DNA from: AV40 sp035568175
GTDB lineage: Bacteria > Verrucomicrobiota > Verrucomicrobiia > Chthoniobacterales > UBA10450
Direction of reading: 5' to 3'
Length of the DNA: 64,000 bases
Assembly (NCBI GenBank): GCA_035568175.1
Contig: DATMON010000015.1
Location: 92,885-156,884 of the forward strand
The notes beneath the pieces are model-generated. The model was not told where the DNA came from, did no database searches, and saw only the letters and a list, made by a program, of their open reading frames with translations. The stretch's first letter is position 1; each line of letters opens with the position of its first letter. Of the stretch, positions 34,163-41,861 are shown piece after piece. The position numbers were made by a program, and so were the translations under genes.

Positions 34163-34690
34163 TCAAGACTTGGGCGTTGATCCAGGCTGCGGCACAACCG
34201 GCCCTTTTGGGAACGGTATTTCAGGAACCGAAAGAGTATTTTGAAATGCTGCGACCAGCCATTGGCCGCTCTGTTTTTGCAGAACGTCGGTATGAATCCC
34301 CTGTTGCGGCACCGGAATCCCACTGGGAGTTTTGGCCCCCTTCATGGTCCAACGAACATGCGCGATCGCGACGTCCGGCGTCAGAAAACGGATGTCCACA
34401 TTTGTGCTCGTGAGCGTGCTCTCCTTAAAAACGTAAACGTAGGTGTCGGTGAGTTTTTTCTCGATGTCGGCGCGCCCTTTCCACCACCAGCCGACGATGT
34501 TCACGCAATCTCCGTCTTCGGTGAAAGTGCTCGCAAAAGCCTTCGCGTCGTGACGATTCCAGGCTTCGGGTTGCCGTGCTTCCAACGCGCGAATGGCGGA
34601 TTCATCTTGAGATTGATCCGCCGCGAAGGTGCTCGTTGTCACAAATACAACCGACGCGATCACGAATAATTTCCAAAGTTTTTCGTTCAT
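34163..34690 (-). CDS. Secreted SnoaL/DUF4440-like protein (SgcJ/EcaC family)
   Basis: This 175-residue protein has a signal peptide (~1-24, LFVIASVVFVTTSTFAADQS) followed by a cone-shaped NTF2-like domain: ESAIRALEARQPEAWNRHDA, FASTFTEDGDCVNIVGWWW, GRADIEKKL and GQWLVAAFQNTL. Members are often of unknown function or bind small ligands. The start at 34690 excludes 35 codons that lie in a MITE-like repeat (34729-34798). Confidence 0.8.
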   Translation of the reverse strand: MNEKLWKLFVIASVVFVTTSTFAADQSQDESAIRALEARQPEAWNRHDAKAFASTFTEDGDCVNIVGWWWKGRADIEKKLTDTYVYVFKESTLTSTNVDIRFLTPDVAIAHVRWTMKGAKTPSGIPVPQQGIHTDVLQKQSGQWLVAAFQNTLSVPEIPFPKGPVVPQPGSTPKS

Positions 34691-34728
34691 TGCATCCGTT
34701 TCGAAAATGGCGAAGCAGTTGTCAATGT

Positions 34729-34798
34729 TGGAGTGGAGGGACGACCTCTGTGTCGTCCTCTTATTAGTCGGACGCGACGGAGCGCGTCCCTCCAATTA
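34729..34798. repeat. MITE-like palindrome (GGAGGGACG termini)
   Basis: Left end GGAGTGGAGGGACGACCTC and right end GCGCGTCCCTCCAATT are inverted repeats, with inner GACGACC/GTCGTCC and GGACGCG/CGCGTCC pairings. No function is visible. It sits about 40 bp upstream of the SnoaL-like gene start. Confidence 0.6.
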
Positions 34799-34894
34799 TC
34801 CTGGTGGCCATTTAAGTACCCTTCAGCTCCTTCGGAAGCTGTTTCGGGTCGAGCGGATAATAAACTTTCGTGGTTGGTTCGGGCCTAACGAGCA

Positions 34895-35209
34895 TCATTG
34901 GGATTTGAGCCCATCCCGAAATGCAATCGCTTCCTGTTCCACCCGGACTGCGTCCATGACGGGAACCACCGGCCGCGCCTCGAATACAAAAGCAGGCAGC
35001 ATCGAGCAGAACTTGTGAACGGCCAACGGATCGTCGCAATCCAGCATCATGTATCCGCCCCAGTCACCCACCCGGATCACGAACAACTCGATCTTGAAAT
35101 TGGCGGGCGCTTTCCATTGCGTGAAAACCTCCAGAATCCGCTTTTGGGCATTCTCGTATTCGATGGGTGAACCTTGCGGACGTTCTGACCAGGTGAGCAT
35201 GTATTTCAT
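34895..35209 (-). CDS. DUF3303 family protein
   Basis: This 104-residue protein begins MKYMLTWSERPQGSPIEYEN and has VIRVGDWGGYMMLDCDDPLA and FVFEARPVVPVMD. That fits the small alpha/beta DUF3303 family (dimeric ferredoxin-like barrel) as I know it. Function is unknown. Downstream at 34812-34894 a 28-codon open stretch (MMLVRPEPTTKVYYPLDPKQ) remains unassigned. The next gap upstream (35210-35374) holds low-complexity repeat sequence only. Confidence 0.75.
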   Translation of the reverse strand: MKYMLTWSERPQGSPIEYENAQKRILEVFTQWKAPANFKIELFVIRVGDWGGYMMLDCDDPLAVHKFCSMLPAFVFEARPVVPVMDAVRVEQEAIAFRDGLKSQ

Positions 35210-35319
35210 AGGTATTCAGGTTGGTTGGTGTGAACGGAAATGCAATCCTTGAAGCGGCCTAACGAAAGTAAGAACCAATCGATGTGTGTCTTTAAAGGCG
35301 CACTTTGGGGGTCTAACAC

Positions 35320-35404
35320 GGCTGAACGCAGACGGGAAGCTACCAGCTTCCCCCTGCAGACATTGGCCTTCGTGTCATTCGTGGTCTTCGTGGTTAACTG
35401 GCCG
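35320..35404. repeat. Low-complexity intergenic repeat entering the PafA-like gene end
   Basis: The tract TTCGTGTCATTCGTGGTCTT followed by CGTGGTTAAC (about 35371-35400) is a dispersed-type repeat phrase. It encodes the last seven residues (VNHEDHE) and the stop codon of the PafA-like gene. CAGACGGGAAGCTACCAGCT next to it is a further palindromic unit. It may be a repeat insertion that replaced the native gene end. Confidence 0.45.
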
Positions 35405-36802
35405 AGGCTTGGCGAGGAACTTGTCGACTTCGTCGTTGTAGGTTTCGAACGGGTCGCCCATGACGAGAAAATCGCGGCTGTCGTGCGCGATGGAGTCCCA
35501 GTTGATGACGTAGGGTTGATGTCGATCCTGAAAATAGGCGACGGCGCGGGCGCGTCCTGACGCGCGAGTGTTGGCGGGCGGAACGCGAGTCGCGCTAGCC
35601 GGTTGGAAACTATTGTTCCATTCGGCAACGCGTTTGCCGGGCGTGACGCTGAAGAACAAGCCGCGCTGCGGATCGATGTTGTGATATTCGAGATCCAAAC
35701 TTTGCAGCCACGGATCACCCCAGCCGATCTTTTCCGACTCCATGAAAGTCTTGAGCAACCATTCCTTGGTAATCCAATCGACGCCGCCGATGAGCGCCTC
35801 CGGATTCCGTTCGATTGATTCGAGAACAAAGCTCCAGGTCTCGAGTAACCAATCGGTTTCCGGATCTTTACCGCGCAAATGTCGCTGCGCGAGATCGTGA
35901 AATTGCCATTGCACATCGAGCGCGCCGATGGTTTTGCCGCTCTCAAGGTCGACAATCCACTTCCGCGTCGCGTCGCGCGAGATGTCGCGGGTGCTGCGGA
36001 CGGCGTCGTTGAGAACAAGATTGCGCGGCAACTGTCGCTGCTCGAGGAGTGAGAGCACGGTCGCGGTGGTGCCGATCTTCAGCGCGTTGGCGAATGGGCT
36101 CATGTTGGAATCGCCGATGAGCAGATGGAGCCGTCGGTATTTGCGATAATCGGCCAGGGGCTCGTCGCGCGCATTGATGATGGCACGGTTGAACTGCACC
36201 CACTGATAAATGTCGTTCACGATGTGGTCGGCGCGTTGGCTTAACTGGAACGCGACCGGCGTCTCGGCTTGGGGCGGCTCGAAATCGAACGCGAGCGGGT
36301 TGGCCTGCCCTACCCTGCCGGCACCGGTAAAAATTTGCCGCGTAGCAAGAAACGTGAGCAACGTCCCGAGAACCGAAGGCGTGAACTGCGCCTCGCGTTT
36401 CATTAAATAATTTTCGTGGCAACCAAACGTCGCGCCGGTGTGATGATCGACATTGTTCTTGATGAACGAGACGCGATCGCCCGCTTCAAGCGCGGCAAGC
36501 GATGACCTGAGCAATTCGTCACCGGCCATCTCGTAAGTAACGAGATCGTGGAGATGCAAACATTCGGGCGAAGCGTATTCGATGTGGCCCATATCGAGAT
36601 AAAGCCGGCCACCGTTCAAAAGAAAACCGCCGTTGCCGGGCGGTTCTTCGTAATCGCGATAGTGAAGATCGATCGTGCCTGCGTGCGCCTTGTTGAAGAG
36701 ATAATTCTTCACCTTGGCCGGCCAAACTTCGGAGTTGCAACGCAACTCTTCCGGGCTCATCAGGCAGCCGTATTCGGTCTCGATTCCGACGATCCGGTCC
36801 AT
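35375..36802 (-). CDS. pafA: PafA-like Pup/UBact ligase (glutamine synthetase fold)
   Basis: This 475-residue protein of the PafA/Dop family attaches (PafA) or deamidates and removes (Dop) a Pup-like modifier. The N-terminus is IVGIETEYGCLMSP. RLYLDMGHIEYASPEC and KNNVDHHTGATFGCHENYLM form the metal/ATP region, and KYRRLHLLIGDSNMSPFANA plus SLDLEYHNIDPQRGLFF are further signatures. The KNN-D-GCHENYL pattern and DPFETYN end look more like PafA than Dop. No Pup/UBact gene, Mpa ATPase or proteasome subunit is visible nearby. The ligase has been described outside Actinobacteria, including Verrucomicrobia. Confidence 0.85.
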   Translation of the reverse strand: MDRIVGIETEYGCLMSPEELRCNSEVWPAKVKNYLFNKAHAGTIDLHYRDYEEPPGNGGFLLNGGRLYLDMGHIEYASPECLHLHDLVTYEMAGDELLRSSLAALEAGDRVSFIKNNVDHHTGATFGCHENYLMKREAQFTPSVLGTLLTFLATRQIFTGAGRVGQANPLAFDFEPPQAETPVAFQLSQRADHIVNDIYQWVQFNRAIINARDEPLADYRKYRRLHLLIGDSNMSPFANALKIGTTATVLSLLEQRQLPRNLVLNDAVRSTRDISRDATRKWIVDLESGKTIGALDVQWQFHDLAQRHLRGKDPETDWLLETWSFVLESIERNPEALIGGVDWITKEWLLKTFMESEKIGWGDPWLQSLDLEYHNIDPQRGLFFSVTPGKRVAEWNNSFQPASATRVPPANTRASGRARAVAYFQDRHQPYVINWDSIAHDSRDFLVMGDPFETYNDEVDKFLAKPRPVNHEDHE

Positions 36803-36891
36803 CGGCTAACGATTTAACCATCGAATCGCCAAATCTCTAAATCTTTTCGCAGCGCCCTGCTCTCTCTGATCCCCAGATGGAGGTCTCGAAA

Positions 36892-36953
36892 GGCGTAGCC
36901 ACGCGCCTGTGGCGCGTTTCAGAGACGACGGCCCACAGGGCCGTGGCTACAAC
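36892..36953. repeat. MITE-like palindrome (GTAGCCACG termini)
   Basis: Left arm GCGTAGCCACGCGCCTGTGG and right arm CCCACAGGGCCGTGGCTACA are near-complementary around a short centre. A half copy of the right arm lies at 6132-6151. It directly precedes the decayed glycosyltransferase. Confidence 0.65.
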
Positions 36954-36956
36954 ACT

Positions 36957-37404
36957 GCAAGATTTAACGGAAAATGGTCGACGGGTCCGGTTGATTGCGA
37001 TTTTGATCGCCGTCTTGCGCGCGGCCGTGGAGGTGACGGCGGTGAATACGAAATCGCCGACGTTTGATGAGCCGCAGCATTTGACCGCCGGTTACAGCTA
37101 TGGGGTGACAAACGATTTCCGGCTCGATCCCGAAAACGGAAACCTGCCGTAGCGTTGGGCCGCACTACCGTTGTTGTTTAGCCCGCCGGGGCGGTTACCG
37201 CCTCGTTCGCTTTGCTCGGCGTTGACCTGGATTGCCATTTGGGGGTCGTTCTCTTTTCGCTTCAGCGTCCTTAACGACGGCGATTTCACGCGCGGGATCT
37301 TGAATGAGCGCTGGAACCTGACTCTCGCCCAACGCGATCCAATGGAAAACGATCGCGTTGATGCGAACGCGTCATTTTTTTTAGCTTATCTTTACGGCCT
37401 ATAA
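36957..37404 (+). pseudogene. Decayed membrane glycosyltransferase (ArnT/PMT-like N-terminal part)
   Basis: The frame at 36957-37150 encodes IAILIAVLRAAVEVTAVNTK, then PTFDEPQHLTAGYSYG and RLDPENGNLP. This matches the first periplasmic loop pattern (DEP-H---G-----D-R--P-----P) of ArnT-like mannosyl/arabinosyl transferases. A TAG at 37150-37152 stands where Gln is expected, and the frame resumes with RWAALPLLFSPPG. Later fragments (WNLTLAQRDPMENDRVDANA) are out of frame or interrupted. About 400 residues of the expected protein are missing. Confidence 0.55.
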
Positions 37405-37461
37405 GCGGGCCGCAGACCGAGACTTGAAAGAATTCGTAAAAAAGCGCAAACTCGCCACCGG

Positions 37462-37917
37462 ATGAGGGAGTTAGGTTTGCGCAGCCCGGCTTCGAAAGTC
37501 GGTGGCATCGTTTATTTCGGGCGAATGTTGGACAAAATTCGACAGCACGCGAAAGGACAACTGCCGTCCGATTACCAGGCGAACCTTGGCCGCGGGTTTG
37601 ACTCCAGCTGTACGAAATTTTTGCGGATCGATTACAACCGGCTGCTGGACCGGGTGAAAGAAGGTGGCAGCGACGAAGAGATTCTGCAGTGGTGTTTTGG
37701 CAATGGTTATCGTCCATCCGACGACGAGGTTTATGTTTGGAATGAATTTATGCGGAAACGGGGTTGGAACGACGAGCTTTCCGAGATTCTCAAGCGCCGG
37801 AAAAAAGAATCCGGCATGGCCGGGCGCTCCGAGATCCAGACGATGTTCACCTTCATCGACGCGGATGAAGGACGCTCGTTGGTGGGAAACCAAAAACTCC
37901 AACCAGCGCCGGATTAA
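37462..37917 (+). CDS. DUF5069 domain protein
   Basis: This 151-residue protein has RSPASKVGGIVYFGRMLDKI followed by RQHAKGQLP, LGRGFDSSCTKFLRIDY and DEEILQWCFGNGYRPSDDEV, the pattern of the DUF5069 family common in Verrucomicrobiota and Planctomycetota. Function is unknown; the fold is probably helical and cytoplasmic. The ATG at 37462 follows an in-frame TAA shortly upstream. Confidence 0.8.
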   Translation: MRELGLRSPASKVGGIVYFGRMLDKIRQHAKGQLPSDYQANLGRGFDSSCTKFLRIDYNRLLDRVKEGGSDEEILQWCFGNGYRPSDDEVYVWNEFMRKRGWNDELSEILKRRKKESGMAGRSEIQTMFTFIDADEGRSLVGNQKLQPAPD

Positions 37918-37921
37918 AAGA

Positions 37922-38155
37922 AGTGACCAGTGACGAGTGGCCAGTGACGAGAGTGCGTCACGGTAAACTTCGAGCATGGATTGCGACCGCGGTTGTGATC
38001 CTAGTCGTAATCGCCGTCTGGAAATTTATCGATTGGCGGATGCAACCGCCGCCGCCGCCCAATAAAGTCACAATCCCGGTGCCCGCGCCGAAACCGTAAT
38101 CCAGGGCAAACGAGCGACTGCTCATCACACGTCACTTGCCACTCCGTCACTCAGA
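37922..38155. repeat. Phrase-like inverted repeat (GTGACGAGTGGCCAGTGACG type) flanking a small gene
   Basis: Left arm AGTGACCAGTGACGAGTGGC (37922-37941 and on) and right arm CACGTCACTTGCCACTCCGT (about 38127-38146) are complementary low-complexity sequences. They enclose the 48-codon membrane protein frame. The enclosed distance is longer than at the other phrase-like pairs in the window. Confidence 0.5.
37953..38099 (+). CDS. Small single-pass membrane protein (unrecognised)
   Basis: A 48-codon frame from GTG 37953 to TAA 38099 reads VRHGKLRAWIATAVVILVVI and continues AVWKFIDWRMQ, then a proline-rich tail (PPPPPNKVTIPVPAPKP). A single membrane helix with a basic N-terminus and a Pro-rich tail is plausible for a real peptide. 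A GTG at 37923 would add ten residues from the repeat. It lies between complementary phrase-like arms (37922-37952 and 38118-38155). Confidence 0.45.
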   Translation: MRHGKLRAWIATAVVILVVIAVWKFIDWRMQPPPPPNKVTIPVPAPKP

Positions 38156-38431
38156 TAATGTGTCGATCCGCTCGGCCAGCGCGAAATCGAGCTCAGTCAG
38201 GCCGCCCTTGCTGTGCGTCGAAAGCAAGAGCCGCACTTTGTTGTAACGAATATCGATGTCGGGGTGATGCTCTTCTTCCTCGGCCACTTCCGAAACCGCG
38301 TTCACAAAATCGATGGCATCAGCAAAATCGTCGAACTCGAAAGTGCGTTCGATATGCTTCTTCTCCAATTCCCACTCCGGGATCTTTTTCAGGCGCTCCT
38401 TCAACTCGGGCGCTTTCATCAAGTCGGCCAT
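38147..38431 (-). CDS. Pterin-4a-carbinolamine dehydratase
   Basis: PCD/DCoH dehydrates 4a-hydroxytetrahydrobiopterin. The 94-residue protein has LKKIPEWELEKKHIERTFEF, the helix DAIDFVNAVSEVAEEEEHHP and the EEHHPDIDIRYNKVRLLLST motif with the catalytic His pair; ST-H-GGLTELDF follows. Start at 38431 (MADLMKAPELKE); MKAPEL four codons later is possible. No phenylalanine hydroxylase is adjacent, so it may act in molybdopterin or other pterin metabolism. Confidence 0.92.
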   Translation of the reverse strand: MADLMKAPELKERLKKIPEWELEKKHIERTFEFDDFADAIDFVNAVSEVAEEEEHHPDIDIRYNKVRLLLSTHSKGGLTELDFALAERIDTLSE

Positions 38432-38486
38432 AACGGGACAACGAGTAACACCCGGAAATCGTTTTGCAACGCCAAAACGAGCGGGT

Positions 38487-39629
38487 CTAAAGGCCCAGTA
38501 TTTTTCGCAGATTTTTCGCCGAATCGAAGACTTCGACCGCGCAGTCCCGCGCCTCGCGCGAGCGCCCCGGCCAATTCGCCAACAGATCTTCGATCGCAGC
38601 GACAGCGTCATCTAAATCGCCAACGAAGTGAAAGCCGCTTTCCCGCGGTAGATATTTGCCCGCACCACTGTCCTCGGTAATGACCGGTCGCCCAGTCGCC
38701 AGAAACGCCGCCGCGCGATCGCTCAACCAACCGGTTTTCCAGCTGACATCGACCCCTTTGATGGCGGTGAATTCGCCAAGGGCGCTCGTCAGGTAGCGTC
38801 GATATTTTGCCGGCGTCCGCGCCACCTGGTGTGGATCGACAACATGCCAGTCGCGCTTTCGCAATCGCTCCCGCTCCGGATCGTCCGGGTTCATATGCAT
38901 TGCGAGTTCGAATTTCGCACTGGGCAGGCGTTTTGGCAGATCAAGATATTGCTCGAACGCGTACTTCTTCGATAGATCGGGAAATTCGCCATCCACTTCC
39001 ACCGCCCCACTCCAATACCATTGTCCGATCGTTGTGAATTTCGACGAACGCGGACGCGGCTTTGGCCGATACAGTTTCGTATCGACCAGCGGATAAAACG
39101 TTTTCCAATTCAAGGAACCTTTCGGGAGCCGGCAATCGGCGCTGTTGACGTTTAGCCCGATCGTCCAAAACTCGTGATGAGACGACTGGCCCATCTCCAT
39201 CCGCGTCATCCAGTAAATGATCTCGCTCGGGTCGAGGTCGCAGAAAATCCGGCGCTCAAATTTCAAAAGCAGCGGCGGATGAATCGAATAACTGAGGTTG
39301 AGAATTGCGTTCGGGCCCGCCAGTCGATCGAGCAGCTGACGTTTTGACATTCCGATGCAGCGAAACGCGTCGAGATCGTGCGCGCTGTCCGGCGCTTTTT
39401 GGTAGAGCAGGCAATAGCGCCCGCCAAGCCCGTGCGCGCGGAGTTGGCGCTGAAAGTTGTCGATCTTGCGCTCGTCGTCGAGAAAGTTTCCCTCGCTTGG
39501 AAGATGCTCGATCCAGATCGCGTCCAGCTTTAATCGGCCCAGACCGAGCATCCATTGCAGCGGCACGGAAAAATTGCCGCCGCCCTCGAGATACTTGGCC
39601 GCAAATCCGCCACCGAGAAAAACAGTCAC
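38487..39629 (-). CDS. Glycosyltransferase-like protein
   Basis: This 380-residue cytoplasmic GT-B-like protein has an N-terminal FLGGGFAAKYLEGGGNFSVP and LGLGRLKLDAIWIEHLPSEG, and the C-terminal GWLSDRAAAFLATGRPVITE followed by DSGAGKYLPRESGFHFVGDL. The C-terminal pattern matches that of the glycosyltransferase at 29250-30422, so they are distant paralogs. The acceptor and donor cannot be told. The DLDDAVAAIEDLLANWPG tail is typical of GT4-type helices. Confidence 0.75.
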   Translation of the reverse strand: MTVFLGGGFAAKYLEGGGNFSVPLQWMLGLGRLKLDAIWIEHLPSEGNFLDDERKIDNFQRQLRAHGLGGRYCLLYQKAPDSAHDLDAFRCIGMSKRQLLDRLAGPNAILNLSYSIHPPLLLKFERRIFCDLDPSEIIYWMTRMEMGQSSHHEFWTIGLNVNSADCRLPKGSLNWKTFYPLVDTKLYRPKPRPRSSKFTTIGQWYWSGAVEVDGEFPDLSKKYAFEQYLDLPKRLPSAKFELAMHMNPDDPERERLRKRDWHVVDPHQVARTPAKYRRYLTSALGEFTAIKGVDVSWKTGWLSDRAAAFLATGRPVITEDSGAGKYLPRESGFHFVGDLDDAVAAIEDLLANWPGRSREARDCAVEVFDSAKNLRKILGL

Positions 39630-39687
39630 GCGAGCAGGGTCGCTCGTCTCCTCGTACCCTCAAGCGCGAAGATTTGGTTGACTGCCA

Positions 39688-39700
39688 GTCCGGCTCGGAC
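39688..39700. repeat. GTCCGGCTCGGAC palindromic repeat, copy 3
   Basis: This copy is identical to 7806-7818 and lies upstream of the glycosyltransferase start and 3 bp from the amidase stop. The flanking TGCC is shared with the other copies. Confidence 0.45.
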
Positions 39701-39702
39701 TC

Positions 39703-41364
39703 TTAGAAGATCTTACCGTGCGGCAAGTGGGCCTTGCCCTGCGTTTGGTGGCCGTTGCACAGGCCCGCATTCGGGATCGGTATGATCGAGTTGAGGAATT
39801 GTGGCTGTTGGCGCGGCTGCAACTCCTGTTCGAGATCGTACGCCATCGCGATCAACTGCCCCTCGTGCATCGCTGTGCTGTACATCAACATGCCGGCGGG
39901 CCTCCCGGATGAACGAATGCCAACCGGCATCGAGAAGTTCGGATAACCGGCAACCGCGGGACCAGTCGAGTTCGTCAGATGCGGCGCCACGATCGCGTCG
40001 AGGTTGTCACGCGTCATTGCGCCGTCGATTCCCGCTTGCGCCGTGCTGGTCGCGTGATTTCGGGCCGCGACATATGTCGGATCATTCGGATAGCCGGGCA
40101 ACTGCTCCGCTGCTTCGAAGACTTCCTGCCCATAGTAAACCAACTCCTGTGTGCAGTGCGCGTTGTTGAACGCAATCAAGTCGGCCAGTGTGCGCAGATT
40201 CGTTTTGCTCAACGTTTGCAGGTAATCCGCGATTTGTGCTCTAAACTCATAAAGCAATGCGGTGAATTCGTCATTCGTGTAGGCAAAGACGTCGCCGGTG
40301 TCGGTATCGACAATCGTTGCGCCGAGACTTGCCATCACGTCAAGCGCGTGATTCGCAAAGTTCACGGTCTCTTCGTCGCCCGGAATTCCGCTGCCAAAGT
40401 AATTGTAATCGAAGTAGCGCATGTCGCGGCCGATGCGTTTGCCGCTGAGCGCTCCGCGTTGAAGGAGTGGCGTGTAATCGGTTTGCGGCGATTGCATAAT
40501 ACCGAGCAGGATCGCGATATCCCTCACTGTCCGTGCCATCGGTCCCGCAGAGTCCTGTTGATGACTAATCGGAACGATTCCGTCCTGCGAAATCAGTCCG
40601 AGCGTCGGTTTCAAACCGAAAAGATTTTCAACCGCGGACGGACCAGTAATCGAACCGTCCGTTTCGGTCCCAACGGCAGCGGCGCAAAGACTTGCCGCGG
40701 TGCCCGCGCCGGAGCCGGCGCTCGAACCCCACGATGTGTAGCTGAGGTCGTACGCATTCTTTGTGTCACCGCCGCGCGCGCTCCAGCCAACCGCGAGAGG
40801 ATACACGTTGTCGTTTCCGCGGAAGTTCGCCCACTCCCCAAGATTCGTTTTGCCGAGAATGATCGCGCCCGCGGCCCGCAACTTCTGGATGAGCGGCGCG
40901 TCTGCCGGCACGCGCGCTTTGTAAAGCGCGAGCGAACCCGCGGTGGTCTGCATATTGTCGAGCGTCGCGATGTTGTCCTTCACCAAAATTGGAATGCCGT
41001 GCAACGGACCGCGCACGTGACCCGCTTTACGTTCGCGATCGAGGCTGTTAGCAATTGCGATTGCGTTCACATTCGTTTCGATCACCGCGTGCAACGTCGG
41101 ATTCAGCTGCTGGATGCGATTGAGATAACCTTGCACCAAATCCTTCGCGCTCAGCTGCCCCGCCGCCATCGCTCCTTGCAGCTTCATGATACTCATTTCG
41201 ACGAATGGGAAATTCGTCCCGGCACTTGCGCTCTCTTTGAAGAACGATGCCAATCCGCCGGTTAGCAATGCGGCGCCACCGGCCGCGGTTGTTCCGATGA
41301 AACTTCTCCGGCTGATTTGATGATTGTCGATCTTTGATGATTTATCCGACTTTTGCGATGTCAT
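39703..41364 (-). CDS. Tat-exported amidase (amidase signature family)
   Basis: This 553-residue hydrolase has a twin-arginine signal (ISRRSFIGTTAAGGAALLTG, residues 17-36), so it is probably periplasmic. The catalytic Ser-cisSer-Lys set is visible: Lys129 (ILVKDNI), the SSAGSGAGTAAS loop (~214-225) and the nucleophile Ser238 in GTETDGSITGPS. C-terminal GYPNFSMPVGIRSSGRPAGM fits the family. Substrates could be amides, peptides or aryl acylamides. The terminal ~30 residues (RQQPQFLNSIIPIPNAGLCN and on) form a non-family tail. Confidence 0.9.
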   Translation of the reverse strand: MTSQKSDKSSKIDNHQISRRSFIGTTAAGGAALLTGGLASFFKESASAGTNFPFVEMSIMKLQGAMAAGQLSAKDLVQGYLNRIQQLNPTLHAVIETNVNAIAIANSLDRERKAGHVRGPLHGIPILVKDNIATLDNMQTTAGSLALYKARVPADAPLIQKLRAAGAIILGKTNLGEWANFRGNDNVYPLAVGWSARGGDTKNAYDLSYTSWGSSAGSGAGTAASLCAAAVGTETDGSITGPSAVENLFGLKPTLGLISQDGIVPISHQQDSAGPMARTVRDIAILLGIMQSPQTDYTPLLQRGALSGKRIGRDMRYFDYNYFGSGIPGDEETVNFANHALDVMASLGATIVDTDTGDVFAYTNDEFTALLYEFRAQIADYLQTLSKTNLRTLADLIAFNNAHCTQELVYYGQEVFEAAEQLPGYPNDPTYVAARNHATSTAQAGIDGAMTRDNLDAIVAPHLTNSTGPAVAGYPNFSMPVGIRSSGRPAGMLMYSTAMHEGQLIAMAYDLEQELQPRQQPQFLNSIIPIPNAGLCNGHQTQGKAHLPHGKIF

Positions 41365-41556
41365 AGGGTGATCCTCTCTCTTATTTAACGCATTAGATAC
41401 GGGACTTTGGTGTGCGAAAATCCGAGTCTCCGCTCAGACCAGGAGGCTGAACGAAACTTCGCACCCAGGAGAATTTTCTGACGAAGCCCTCACGATCGTC
41501 AATGTGAATTCCAAGCCAATGTCGGACTTCGTCGCACAACAGCGCGTCTTCGCAAA

Positions 41557-41826
41557 TCACCGGTTAACCAAAATATCGATCGAGGAAAATTGCCGAGCTA
41601 CGTCGATCGTTGCTTCGGCATTCGCGAGATCCGCCACGCACGGTTCCAGTTTCGCGTTCGGGTGCGACCGGCGGATGGTTGCGATCGCTTCCGACACGCG
41701 CGCTTCCGTGCGACTGTTAACGATAACGCGTGCGCCTTCGGCAGCGAGCGACCTGGCAATGGCGAAGCCAATTCCGGCAGTAGAGCCGGTAACCAAAGCG
41801 GTCTTATTCTCGAGTTTTAAGTTCAT
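41557..41826 (-). pseudogene. Truncated short-chain dehydrogenase (N-terminal 89 residues)
   Basis: The fragment starts MNLKLENKTALVTGSTAGIG, with the TGxxxGIG nucleotide-binding loop, and reaches SSIDILVNR before TGA. In intact SDRs this last segment continues as NNAG and the catalytic Ser-Tyr-Lys region, none of which is present. The gene has lost its C-terminal two-thirds. It lies between the amidase and a 3-hydroxyisobutyrate dehydrogenase-like gene in a region with other fragments. Confidence 0.75.
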
Positions 41827-41861
41827 GGGGGTTCTGGTTGCTTGTTTGTTCTGCGCTAAAC

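Noticed and set aside
34812..34894. A 28-codon frame (MMLVRPEPTTKVYYPLDPKQ) downstream of the DUF3303 gene
   Set aside because: The composition is protein-like but no start signal, partner or family is seen; it might be a gene remnant, yet the support is too weak to list.
41395..41550. Open minus-strand stretch between the SDR fragment and the amidase
   Set aside because: It has about 50 codons without stop but no start codon context, no known motif and lies directly behind a truncated gene.
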